From a virus: DNA of 39,367 bases. The position numbers and the translations under genes were made by a program. The stretch is taken from IMG/VR virus record IMGVR_UViG_3300008107_000531, positions 1-39,367 of that record, one strand, 5' to 3'. The notes under the pieces are model-generated. The model did not search any database. It saw nothing but the letters and a program-made list of their open reading frames with translations, and had not been told where the DNA came from. Positions 6,957 to 16,700 of the stretch are shown one piece after another. Position 1 is the first letter of the stretch; every line of letters begins with the position of its first letter.

Positions 6957-8753
6957 TCACTCAATCTTTACGATGATTTGTCCGCCAGAAGGAACCTGTA
7001 CTGGGTAATTTTCATTATCCTTGAAGTCCCAATAATTAACAACAGTTTCAGGCACAGTTGGAGCAAGCGAGGCAACATCACCGCCTGGGAAATACACACC
7101 TAGCACATTTGTTGGTGTTCCAGGCGCACCAGGAATATAAGATGTGAGCGGTTGGTTAGCAATTGGCTGATTTTGTATAGGATATACGACATTATAATTT
7201 GTGTTGTAGTTTGTTGACCATGTGGTAATTGGTTGGTTGCCAACAGGATAGACAATATTGTAATTTGTATTATAGTTTACTGAGTATGCTGTAGCAGGCT
7301 GATTGGCGATAGGTCGATTTCCTTCCACTGCAACTACGTTATAATTCGTTACCCATGCTGTTGCTGGTTGGTTTGCTATTGGCTGATTAACTACTGGATA
7401 TACAACGTTGTAGTTGGTGTTGTAGTTTGTGGTGTATGCAGTTGCTGGCTGATTAGCAATAGGTTGTGCAGCAATCGGATATGAAATGTTGTAATTTATG
7501 TTATAATTCGTAACCCATGCATTTGCAGGCTGATTAGCAATAGGTTGACTGCCGATAGGATATGAAATGTTATAATTAGTAGTATAATTCGTTACCCATG
7601 CAGTAATTGGCTGATTGGCAAGATTTTGTTGACTGATTGGATAAGCAATATTGTAGTTGGTGTTATAGTTTGTTTGCCAAGTTGTTGCTGGTTGGTTTGC
7701 GATTGGCTGATTAACTACTGGATATACAACGTTGTAGTTGGTGTTGTAGTTTGTTTGTAATGCAGAATAAAAAATTTCAATATAACCCGATGTTGGATCT
7801 CCTGGTAATGGGCTTCCAAATTCGTCTCTAATTGCATTAGCGTACATACTAACAGGATCTGGCAAATTTGTATTTGTGCCTAATGAATCCCATAAATTTG
7901 TGCCATAATTTCCCGATGTTAACTGTATGGGATATTGCGAGAATTGGTAATCAGCCCCGCCTACCCAATATGATGCAGCCCAATCTACATTACCGATTGG
8001 CTGATTTCCGACAGGATATGCGACGTTGTAATTAGTATTATAATTAGTTACCCATGCTGTTTCTGGCTGATTTGCTATTGGCTGATTAACTACTGGATAC
8101 ACAACATTATAAAATGTTGCATAATTCGTTACCCATGCTGTTGCTGGTTGATTAGCAATAGGTCTGTTTCCAGTGCCATAGACAATATTGTAAAAAGTGA
8201 CGTAATTAGTTGAATATGCAGTTGCTGGTTGATTACCAATAGGTCTGTTACCTTCAACTCCGACAGTGTTATAGAAGGTGACATAGTTTGTCACCCAAGC
8301 AATTGCTGGTTGATTGTCTATTGGACGATTTTCAATAGGATATACGACATTATAATTCGTGTTGTAATTAGTTGAATATGCAGTTGCTGGTTGATTTCCG
8401 ATTGGATAAACAATATTATAATTTGTACTATAATTTGTAACCCAAGTTGTTGCAGGCTGATTCGCAACAGGTTGATTAACTACTGGATATACTACATTGT
8501 AGTTTGTAATCCAAGCAGTAGCAGGTCTATTGGCAATAGGTTGAGTCGCGACTGGATACGCAACATTATAATTTGTATTGTAATTTACTGTATAAACTGC
8601 AGTAGGAACGTTACCAGAACCACCGCGACCAGAAACAGTTGCAATGTGTCTTCCGTAATCTATGAAAAGATTAGTTGGTGAATTGAAGGTCTGCGTACCG
8701 CGCGAAGGACCTACGATCCAGGATTTTTCTAATGTATCTGGTCTACGTGCCAT
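6957..8753 (-). CDS. Asn/Tyr-rich repeat adhesin or tail fibre, copy B
   Basis: This 598-residue paralogue of the gene at 4907-6916 shares the head (LEKSWIVGPSRGTQTFNSP, SGRGGSGN), the NYNVVYPVVNQPIANQP repeat lattice and the C-terminal domain from ~538 (LGVYFPGG, APTVPETVV, VPSGGQIIVKIE). Its linkers differ: ATAWVTNY dominates over EASRP. A distinct, unrepeated insert occupies ~256-333 (WAASYWVGGADYQFSQYP to SGYIEIFYSALQ) and is not similar to the insert of copy A. It starts five bases after the stop of the fibre gene upstream. Likely virion surface protein; the central insert is the best candidate for the receptor-binding part, by inference. Confidence 0.8.
   Translation of the reverse strand: MARRPDTLEKSWIVGPSRGTQTFNSPTNLFIDYGRHIATVSGRGGSGNVPTAVYTVNYNTNYNVAYPVATQPIANRPATAWITNYNVVYPVVNQPVANQPATTWVTNYSTNYNIVYPIGNQPATAYSTNYNTNYNVVYPIENRPIDNQPAIAWVTNYVTFYNTVGVEGNRPIGNQPATAYSTNYVTFYNIVYGTGNRPIANQPATAWVTNYATFYNVVYPVVNQPIANQPETAWVTNYNTNYNVAYPVGNQPIGNVDWAASYWVGGADYQFSQYPIQLTSGNYGTNLWDSLGTNTNLPDPVSMYANAIRDEFGSPLPGDPTSGYIEIFYSALQTNYNTNYNVVYPVVNQPIANQPATTWQTNYNTNYNIAYPISQQNLANQPITAWVTNYTTNYNISYPIGSQPIANQPANAWVTNYNINYNISYPIAAQPIANQPATAYTTNYNTNYNVVYPVVNQPIANQPATAWVTNYNVVAVEGNRPIANQPATAYSVNYNTNYNIVYPVGNQPITTWSTNYNTNYNVVYPIQNQPIANQPLTSYIPGAPGTPTNVLGVYFPGGDVASLAPTVPETVVNYWDFKDNENYPVQVPSGGQIIVKIE
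7140..8600. repeat. Degenerate repeat array of adhesin B
   Basis: The same kind of repeat as in adhesin A, with units mostly encoding ATAWVTNYNTNYNVVYP and NQPIANQP. Unique sequence at about 7755-7985 splits the array. Similarity to the array at 5100-6760 makes recombination between the two genes possible. Confidence 0.85.
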
Positions 8754-8758
8754 GAATA

Positions 8759-10312
8759 TTATCTAGCGTCTTTAACAGCAAGTGTGCCAATATAGGTCGC
8801 GCCACCGTCATATGTTGTAAATGTCCAGACATCTGTTCTTCCAGCAGCGGAAGTTGTTGCTGGAGGCACTTGCCCACCAGCCCAATAAACAGTGTTACTC
8901 CAAGAAACAGTTTTACCACCCCCACTACCTTGGATAACCACCAATGAAAACGTCATAGCAGTTCCTGATGGTGGTGCGTTGGTGAAGTTAAACGTTGTAC
9001 TACCAGACAAAGTATATCTGAACCAGTTAGAATTAGCAAGGTTTGCTGACACAGTTCCTGAAACAGTGCTAGTGTCTAAGAAATCCTTGACAGACTTCAT
9101 TGTTCCTGTGATGTTACCAGAAGTATTGATTTCACCAGTTACAGTTAAGTTTGCAGCAGTTAAATTACCAGTGTTTAGAGGTGCTGGTAGTCCATTTGCT
9201 AGGAAATTCCAAGTATCCGTAATATCATTCCAAAACAATTCAGCGTTACCAGAAACAGCAGAACGCTGCACTCGAATTGTTCCGTTGCCGTCTGTTGTTG
9301 CACCGAAGCGTAGGATATACTTGTCATCAGCAGTTGTTGCTGGTGCTTGGATTGGATCAATTACAGTCAATGTTGTGATTGTAGCATTGATCAAATTAGC
9401 ATTCGCAATATTAGCAAGGCTAACTACTGCTAGATTATTTGTTTGAGTTCTATTTGAAACAACGAGGTTCCCTGATGTTGTGTTTTGTGTAACAGCAAGA
9501 TTTCCAGTTGATGTATTTTGAGTTACAGAAAGATTACCAGAGAACGTATTTTGAGCAACAAAAGCATTACCAGTAAATGTGTTCCAAGTTACACCGAGAT
9601 TAGAATAAAGATTTGCGTTGCCTGTAACTTCTAGTCTTGATCCAACGTTAACATTTCCTGTGACATTGGCACTAGCAAAAAAGAATGTATTTGGCGTCAC
9701 TTCAAACGTTGCAGCGCCATGAGTATTTGCTACATTAACATGGTTGCCAAAGAAGTATGTGTTTGGCGATACGTTAAAGCGAGCATCAGCAGTTGTATTT
9801 GAAACTCTTACTTTCTGCGATGAAATCGTTGTATTTGATTCAACGTTAAACGTGCCACCTGCTTGCGTATTTGAGATTACGACATTTGATGCCGTGATTA
9901 ACGTATTTGAAGAAACGTTGAATGTGCCGCCAACAGTTGCATTTGAAATGCTTACGTTTGTTGCATAGATAACTGTGTTTGTATTAATCTGATACAAGTC
10001 AGTAGCACCCATGCGGCGATAGTGAATATCACCAGCATCAACATATAGGTGATTGGTTGAGTTGTCTAATTCGACGTTGAATACTGTTAGAGTTCCGTCG
10101 ATATTTGTGTCATCAGCGACATCAAGAATAACACCGCCAGTAGTATTTGCGATTCGAAGATAACCCTCGTTGATCGTCACATTTCCGCGTGGCTTTACAA
10201 AGTTGCCGCGAGTAATTTCGTTCACATCATTTGCAACAAGATTGTCATTAATACGCCATTGATTAAACGTATTTGATGTGCTAATAATTGCAACGTTAAT
10301 TGTATTTGCCAT
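8759..10312 (-). CDS. Repeat-rich tail fibre protein
   Basis: The 517-residue protein begins with FNQWRINDNLVANDVNEI, an N-terminal pattern common to fibre proteins of T4-like aquatic phages. The middle carries degenerate repeats: first units of the form SNTxAGGTFNVESNT (about residues 115-215), then ten-residue TGNLxVTQNT units (about 240-290). A segment with DPIQAPATTADDKYILRFG follows. The C-terminal part has TFNFTNAPPSGTAMTFSLVV and ends with WTFTTYDGGATYIGTLAVKDA, a beta-rich tip seen in many phage fibres. Its role is receptor contact or shaft formation, inferred from family. A GATAAATA box lies 78 nt upstream of the ATG, inside the preceding small gene. Confidence 0.8.
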   Translation of the reverse strand: MANTINVAIISTSNTFNQWRINDNLVANDVNEITRGNFVKPRGNVTINEGYLRIANTTGGVILDVADDTNIDGTLTVFNVELDNSTNHLYVDAGDIHYRRMGATDLYQINTNTVIYATNVSISNATVGGTFNVSSNTLITASNVVISNTQAGGTFNVESNTTISSQKVRVSNTTADARFNVSPNTYFFGNHVNVANTHGAATFEVTPNTFFFASANVTGNVNVGSRLEVTGNANLYSNLGVTWNTFTGNAFVAQNTFSGNLSVTQNTSTGNLAVTQNTTSGNLVVSNRTQTNNLAVVSLANIANANLINATITTLTVIDPIQAPATTADDKYILRFGATTDGNGTIRVQRSAVSGNAELFWNDITDTWNFLANGLPAPLNTGNLTAANLTVTGEINTSGNITGTMKSVKDFLDTSTVSGTVSANLANSNWFRYTLSGSTTFNFTNAPPSGTAMTFSLVVIQGSGGGKTVSWSNTVYWAGGQVPPATTSAAGRTDVWTFTTYDGGATYIGTLAVKDAR

Positions 10313-10315
10313 GTT

Positions 10316-10543
10316 TTATTTCTCGCCGCCAACGGCTTTTAAAATTTGCCCTAACATATTTTTGATATCAGAAACTTCTGACTTCAGATTATTTATCTCT
10401 GATTCCACATTCTTTTGTCTGCGAATCTCAGCTATTTTTTGTTGATGCTTAACAACTGCAGACTTGTTTGTATTTAATAACGCAAAGTTGTTCATATCCT
10501 TCACGAAATCCATATTATCTGACACTCTTGCTTTATCTTCCAT
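10316..10543 (-). CDS. Small coiled-coil virion-associated protein
   Basis: I place the start at the ATG at 10543 (75 residues, MEDKARVSDNMDF). A GAGGG Shine-Dalgarno stretch lies about 8 nt before it, and the upstream stop ends one base before it. The frame would also allow a start 21 nt earlier, inside the preceding gene. The C-terminal half (QQKIAEIRRQKNVESEINNL and onward) is a heptad-like coiled coil ending KAVGGEK. Small proteins of this kind sit between the large baseplate protein and fibre genes in aquatic T4-like phages. No function is known; a connector or fibre-attachment role is a guess. Confidence 0.72.
   Translation of the reverse strand: MEDKARVSDNMDFVKDMNNFALLNTNKSAVVKHQQKIAEIRRQKNVESEINNLKSEVSDIKNMLGQILKAVGGEK
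10390..10397 (-). promoter_or_regulatory. Late promoter-like box before the tail fibre gene
   Basis: GATAAATA read leftwards inside the small coiled-coil gene, 78 nt before the fibre ATG at 10312. It fits NATAAATA, but a coding location makes chance occurrence more likely. Confidence 0.35.
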
Positions 10544-10544
10544 A

Positions 10545-13500
10545 TTATCCCTCAGGAACAGCAATAATTCTCAAGTTGCGAACTTTAGGAACAATTGACG
10601 CATCGCTGGATGTTAAACAAATTTTAACTTGGAAGTTTTTGAATGTTCCACCGATAGGATATGAAATACCATTTTCAGTATAGTTGATTCTATTTTCTTC
10701 CAACGAAGGACGGAATTCTAACCCAACTAATGTTTGTGCGTTGCGCGAAAATACTTCTTTGACTTTGTCCATACGAAGCCAGCTCTTATCTGAAATTCTA
10801 TCTGGATCATCTGAGGAAAGAACTTTGTAGTATACTTCGATGCCGCAAGCTGTTGGTAAAATCGCATCCATAAACACGCGAATATCACCTGACTCAAATC
10901 CATCACCGAGAACGATTTCGCGAGTAATGTACTTGGCTAGGATATTGCCGCCGTTCTTACCTGTTTCACCAGACACTAGAGCAACAGCTTGTACTGCTGA
11001 TGCAGCATTACCATTTGCGATAGTCATTGTTGGTGATTCTAGATATCCCTTACCAACTGTTGTTATAACGATATGACTTATTGTGTTAGAGCCGTCGGTA
11101 TTTGCTACAGCAAATCCTGTTGCGCCACTACCATTATCGTTTGCGTTATTGGTAATTGTGATGTTATAGAAACCAACGTTCCAGTTATTCGCATAGAACG
11201 TTTGACGATATAGTTGAGCAAAGTTATTAAGTGATGTATTTGATCCACCAACAATAGAGTTGCCGCTATTTGCGTGGGCATTATATCCTGCACCAACGTT
11301 GGTGATTGAGATATCGCTATTACTTAAACCTGCATTGTTAATGCCGAAGGTCACAGCAGCGACAGACAAACGCTCAGTATTAACAATTGGCGAAACGTCT
11401 GGGTTACTTGATGACATTTGAACAGTCATTACGAAACTATTTGCATTTCCGCGTTCAATCACACGACGATTTAAGAACGTTGCTGAAGATTCTTTACCAG
11501 AACGATCGAGCAATGTGCCGTATTCAAGAGCAACGTGTGGTGTTAAGAATACACCAGCGTTTTCTAGTGTTCCATCAATCGCATACTTACCCTTTAGATT
11601 GTAATCAACAATACCAACTGGGAATCGTAAATCTGATGACATCAACATAACACGATCAACTAATGTATTTGCTGTTGGCGTTTCATCAAGACTAAACGTT
11701 GCCGTACCAGCAGATTCAAAGACTGCTTTATTTAATACGAACATTAGGTCTTGATTTTGATATGGCGTCCAAGTTGATGAGTTTTGTGAGCGGAAGAATG
11801 AACCAGCATATGGTTGCTCTGAGATACGACGTGCTGGTGTTATACCTAGAACATCTGTTCCCAACTCAGCAATCCAAACTTCATAGTCTGGGGAATCTGA
11901 TCCAATCACAATAGCATATTCACGATTTGGTTCTAAGTATACTGGGTCATCAAATGTAAACTTTGTGACAGTTGCGACATTTGATGTGCTTGGAACTTCA
12001 GAGATCTTTACATCTTTTGATTGTAATGTTTTCGCAGCCAAGTAGTTCTTTGTTGGATAACCATTTTGAACTTCGGCAATCTTAACTGTAACAGGAAGTT
12101 GTAAAGACCCACGTGAAATTAATTTAGAATTTTGGAAATACTGCGCAACTGATGGCTTACTCTTAAAGAACAAGTCAATTGAACTACAGAAGATACCATA
12201 ATCCTGCTGATTTCCGTTTGGCTTTGGCGTAAAGAACGTTTGAGCCAACCCGTCTCCAAGAGGAATACGTGGTGTTGTGGATGCTGTTGAACCAGTAACA
12301 GGAGACTTTGTTGCAGATCCATTAAAGGTTCTATCAGCAGGAGAAACTGGTGCGACTGGAATATCAGCAAAAGTTTCTGGAAGAGGTGGTAATACAGGAG
12401 TCGTTTGAATTCTCTGTGTTTGTTTTAATATACCACTTGCCGCATAAGTTGCTGCTGCGCGCATTTTGTAATCAGGATCATTAAAGCGAGCAGTATCTGT
12501 GATCGTAAAGACACGATCGCCAGTTTTAAACTTAAACGTTGGGTATGATGGAATATGGAAAATACCAGCAAGAGTTCCGTACTGATCAACTTCGAAATTA
12601 CCGATTGAGTAGTGCGTGTTTGTTGTTGGAGTAAATGATAATGCGCTGTTTAATACAGCTTGTGCGCCGCTGATTGACACAACACGACGCAACTCACCAA
12701 CACCAGTTCCTGTTGTGAAGTAAATCAAATTACCGTTTGCAGGATTATTTCCGCTGCTCGTCACCAACATGACTGTTGATGTGTTAGGAGCAAGAGTATT
12801 AGCAATTACACCAGAGCGATGGATGAATGAACTTACGTTGATATTAACAGAAGTGTTTGTGACGCTACGAATAAAATTATTTGAAGCGATGCCGAGTGTG
12901 TTGAAGTCGTTAGCAGCAAGAGGTTTTGCTGCAGGGTTTGATGCGTTCCACATTTGAACAAGAACATTTGATCCAGCAACATTTGAGTTTGCTACAATGT
13001 TACCGTCCATAGGCTCAATAGCAATAGAACCTGCACCACCAACATTGAAGAATCGAACGACGCCTTTAAACGTCGCAAGATCATATCTGTTTGTTCCGCT
13101 GGCTGTCTGATAGATAATGTCGCCATCTTTATAATCAGAACTCATTGACGAAAGAACATTAACACCAACTGCATCTACGTTTAGGTTGATGTAGTTTTGG
13201 TTAACGTAAAGAATATTTTCGCCTGAAGTGGCAATAACAGTCGCAAAAGCATTATTTCTTTGCGGAGCAATAACACCTTCACCAGGATAAAAAGAATCAG
13301 AAGTTTGGAAATCTGTTACAGAAACAACATTACAATTTGCGTACACTGTACCACTGCTTACGTTTTCAATAAACAATTGAGCAGTTTCATCAAAGTCGCC
13401 GCTTAACCGACGAATAATGATTGTTGAGTTAGCAGAATAAAATGCTTCAATGCGACCATTAAAGGTGTTAACAGTATTTGATGTTCCTTGGAAAACAATA

Positions 13501-13754
13501 TCTGTTTGTGCGTCATTCGCAGAAGTAGTGATCGTGGTAGAATTATTTCGACTTACTGCGATAATTTTTTTAGAATCAAGAAGCAATCTTCCGCCAGCCT
13601 GACAAAAATTATTAACTGCGACGTCATCGAAGAATAACTTTGCAAGAGTATATGGCATAAGATTATGCGCAGTAAACTCAACATCGTTATATCGAATGTA
13701 TGGAATTAGACTTGTATCTACTACCAATTTACCAAAATTAGTTGTAATTGCCAT
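10545..13754 (-). CDS. Large baseplate/tail structural protein
   Basis: The 1069-residue protein starts MAITTNFGKLVVDTSLIPYI. Its N-terminal half is beta-rich. A Pro-rich hinge follows (LPPLPETFADIPVAPVSP, about 450). From ~500 to ~680 a conserved block runs GDGLAQTFFTPKP, FCSSIDLFFKSK, PVTVKIAEVQNGYPT, YLEPNREYAIVIGSD and NQDLMFVLNKAVF, a pattern I know from virion structural proteins next to DUF4815 proteins in T4-like cyanophages. A GxGY-type module lies near 900 (VGKGYLESP). It is transcribed 15 bases after the DUF4815-like gene. In T4 the equivalent interval encodes peripheral wedge proteins (gp9-gp12), but I cannot assign an orthologue. Confidence 0.75.
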   Translation of the reverse strand: MAITTNFGKLVVDTSLIPYIRYNDVEFTAHNLMPYTLAKLFFDDVAVNNFCQAGGRLLLDSKKIIAVSRNNSTTITTSANDAQTDIVFQGTSNTVNTFNGRIEAFYSANSTIIIRRLSGDFDETAQLFIENVSSGTVYANCNVVSVTDFQTSDSFYPGEGVIAPQRNNAFATVIATSGENILYVNQNYINLNVDAVGVNVLSSMSSDYKDGDIIYQTASGTNRYDLATFKGVVRFFNVGGAGSIAIEPMDGNIVANSNVAGSNVLVQMWNASNPAAKPLAANDFNTLGIASNNFIRSVTNTSVNINVSSFIHRSGVIANTLAPNTSTVMLVTSSGNNPANGNLIYFTTGTGVGELRRVVSISGAQAVLNSALSFTPTTNTHYSIGNFEVDQYGTLAGIFHIPSYPTFKFKTGDRVFTITDTARFNDPDYKMRAAATYAASGILKQTQRIQTTPVLPPLPETFADIPVAPVSPADRTFNGSATKSPVTGSTASTTPRIPLGDGLAQTFFTPKPNGNQQDYGIFCSSIDLFFKSKPSVAQYFQNSKLISRGSLQLPVTVKIAEVQNGYPTKNYLAAKTLQSKDVKISEVPSTSNVATVTKFTFDDPVYLEPNREYAIVIGSDSPDYEVWIAELGTDVLGITPARRISEQPYAGSFFRSQNSSTWTPYQNQDLMFVLNKAVFESAGTATFSLDETPTANTLVDRVMLMSSDLRFPVGIVDYNLKGKYAIDGTLENAGVFLTPHVALEYGTLLDRSGKESSATFLNRRVIERGNANSFVMTVQMSSSNPDVSPIVNTERLSVAAVTFGINNAGLSNSDISITNVGAGYNAHANSGNSIVGGSNTSLNNFAQLYRQTFYANNWNVGFYNITITNNANDNGSGATGFAVANTDGSNTISHIVITTVGKGYLESPTMTIANGNAASAVQAVALVSGETGKNGGNILAKYITREIVLGDGFESGDIRVFMDAILPTACGIEVYYKVLSSDDPDRISDKSWLRMDKVKEVFSRNAQTLVGLEFRPSLEENRINYTENGISYPIGGTFKNFQVKICLTSSDASIVPKVRNLRIIAVPEG

Positions 13755-13769
13755 GTATTTTTCTACCCT

Positions 13770-16700
13770 TTAATTTCTGTCATAATTAAAATCTTCAAGA
13801 TCTCCGCGACCACCACCGCCGCTTAATTGCGCATCAGTAAATCCACTGATACCACCACTGAATGAATTATCTAGTACGATTGGTGGTGTAACTGTTGGAT
13901 TTGGTGATGGTATTGAGTCTGGTTCAACTGTAAATACTGTTGGTGGATAACTTGGAGCCCATAGGTTATCTCCGCCTAGTGTGCCACCAAATTGCCACAA
14001 ATTTCCATAAAAACGAGGAATACCACCCCACCATGGATCATAACTGAATATAATAGGTGGGTCAATAATTTCCAATACAGGTGGTGGTTCTGGTTCTGAA
14101 GGAATGATTGGAATTACTGGAGCAGGTGGTGTTGGTGGTGTAACAACAACATCATCATCTCCAGATGGAGCTGGTGGATCGCCACCAGGAGTTGTAATAA
14201 TAACTGTGTTAGCATTACTTGTTGGTGTTGGAAGAGTTGGTGGCGAAGGTGGCTCAACAACTGTTTCTCTGATCACCGTAGTATGTTCAATAATTCTCTC
14301 AGGAACTGAAATAATTTCTGGTTTGAGATCTTCAGCTGACCAGTAATCTGTATCTGGCGTCAATGAAATTGATCCATTAAATTGACCGAATAAGAATGGC
14401 TGGACGCCAACGCCCTTGTTAGAAACAAGTCCCTGAGAAATTGCTGGTGTTTCAGTAAATTCTAGGGAAACTGTTTTCTTATTCAAAGTTGTATTTGTTA
14501 AGTTTGTTTTCTTAAACCCAATAGGCGTGATCTTCATTGTTGGAAGCATAAAGCCATTTTCTAGAGCAACTTTAAAGTCGCTCGACTTAAAGTCAGCAAT
14601 ATTAAAGTTTAAGAAATTCTCGCCAACAATACCATACTTCTCTTTATCAGTACCATCTTCATATTGAGTCTTGTCTGACATAGCAAGTTTTTCAACATTG
14701 TTTAGTGATACGAAGAACTCAACTTTTTGTAGACGTTTCTCAATCGAAGAAATATCCTTCATTGTGAAACGGCGATTCTCAACATACTTTGTTTTAATCT
14801 CACGAATATCAGCCACATATGGTGGGAGATATAGTGTGTACAATGTCATTGCGTCATCTAGATCTTCAGGAGGTAGTGGTCTTGGAGCAGACTTACCTTG
14901 AATGACGCGGAATTCTTTATCCTTTGATAGCACCAACTTGTCAATGCGAGGTAGATAATAATCTAATGACAATTCCGTAACTTCATCTGGTGATGGAAGA
15001 TTTGGAACTGTTAGAGTCTCAGCTGTATCGCCGATTGGTCTAGTTGGACGGAAATCTAAACAATCGCGCAAGTAATATACTTTGCCTGTTGACGATGTGT
15101 AGATAGGGATTGCTCCGCTCTCATATTGATTTTGCGAATATGAGTCTACAGAGAAGAATGATACGTTTGCGCCAGCAACATAAACATGCTGATAGAAATC
15201 CACATGCACCAATAATTTGGCGCTTGGACTATCGTAACCAGCCTTAAGAATAAGTTTAGCGTGATCATACACATCATCTCGTTGACCATAATCAACATAA
15301 AAACGCTCAGTCACGTCAGTGACATTGTTTACATCAGGTAAGTGAGTTGTGTTACCTGCAAGAACTTTGCGAACTTTAACAACGTCTGGGACAAACAATG
15401 ATATTGAATCGCCAGGACGTACAGTATTAAATGTCACATCGGTTAAGAAAACTAATCCAGCCGCCACATCAACATTCGCAACTACACCATAATTTGGCAC
15501 AGTTACTGTTGTGTTACCGCTTGGGCTGCTTGGGTATGTGAAGTTAGTTCTTGTGCCAACAAAAGTTGTATTGCTAAAGAAATTCTTTTTACGAATCTTA
15601 TCCTCAGCATCATTTTGTTTCACATTAATTAAAATATCAACTTTAAGAATATCAGGAACATATGTGTCTACTGTAACTGTTGTTGCTGGAGATCCGATAG
15701 TTACATTAGCAGCAGTAAGCTGAAGAATAGAACCATTTGGATAACTTGTATTTCCATTATTGTCACGGACAACAACAATCAAATTATCTTGAATAGCCGC
15801 AGTAGAATCAGAGAACGGAATAGTTTCAAACGTTTCTAAACCAGCGCCTTGAGCCAATGCGAACTGATTTGCTGTACCAGTATTTGAACGATTTAAAATA
15901 ATTTTATTATAATTGTAGTCAGAATTATTAAGTGATGCGCGTTTAATATAGTTTCCAGGAAGCTGGAAAATTAATCCGTTGCGCAATTTATCTTCAATAA
16001 CAGTTTCGCCGCCAACATATTGAGATTGGATAGAAATATTCATTGAGGCATTAGCGCCAGCAATAAGAACATTTGCAACTGAAGGTCCAGCAATAAATGA
16101 TTCTGCATGCGCCATATCAAAGTCTAATTGCACAACTGAGTTTACGTCAGCGATACCATTATTATCGAACGCAGAATCTAGGAATGCTGTTTTAGTCGTG
16201 CCGTCATATCGTTCAATTGTTCTTGTTTGACTGGATACGTTTTGATTATATGCAGTTTGAACAAATACTTGAAGTGGGTTTGTTGAAGAATTTGTGCCAA
16301 CAATTGTTTGAGTAAATTCTGTATTGACGGTTAAGAAATCCCCAGCAGCATTAACGGAAATTACTTCGCGAACATCATTACCCACGCGAATTACTGAACC
16401 GACGCTAACATTTGCACCGCTGAATACACTTGCTACAGCAGAATTAGCGTTCAATCGATAAGATCCAGCAAACACATTTGCTACTGCGACATTAGGGATA
16501 GCATCTAAACGAACAGGCAAAATTGTTACTGAGACGTTGCGATAAGCATTATTGTAGTCTGACATTTTATCTTGGAATCTAATGGTGTTAGCATTCGAAG
16601 ACGCAGCAGCAACTTTTACCACCTTCGGATCCATGTTAATTTCTGACATGTAAAGAGCATAGACGCCATTCGAATCTCTAACAGCATCAAAAGCATCAGC

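Noticed and set aside
5100-8600. CRISPR-like impression from regularly spaced repeats
   Set aside because: Repeats and spacers are both in frame and coding; units vary in sequence and length, and no cas genes are present.
8892-9446. A 184-residue plus-strand frame opposite the tail fibre
   Set aside because: Runs against a well-supported fibre gene; composition looks like an antisense translation of TGNL repeats.
10544-10564. Earlier start for the small coiled-coil gene
   Set aside because: The extra codons overlap the previous gene, and GAGGG is correctly spaced for the ATG at 10543.
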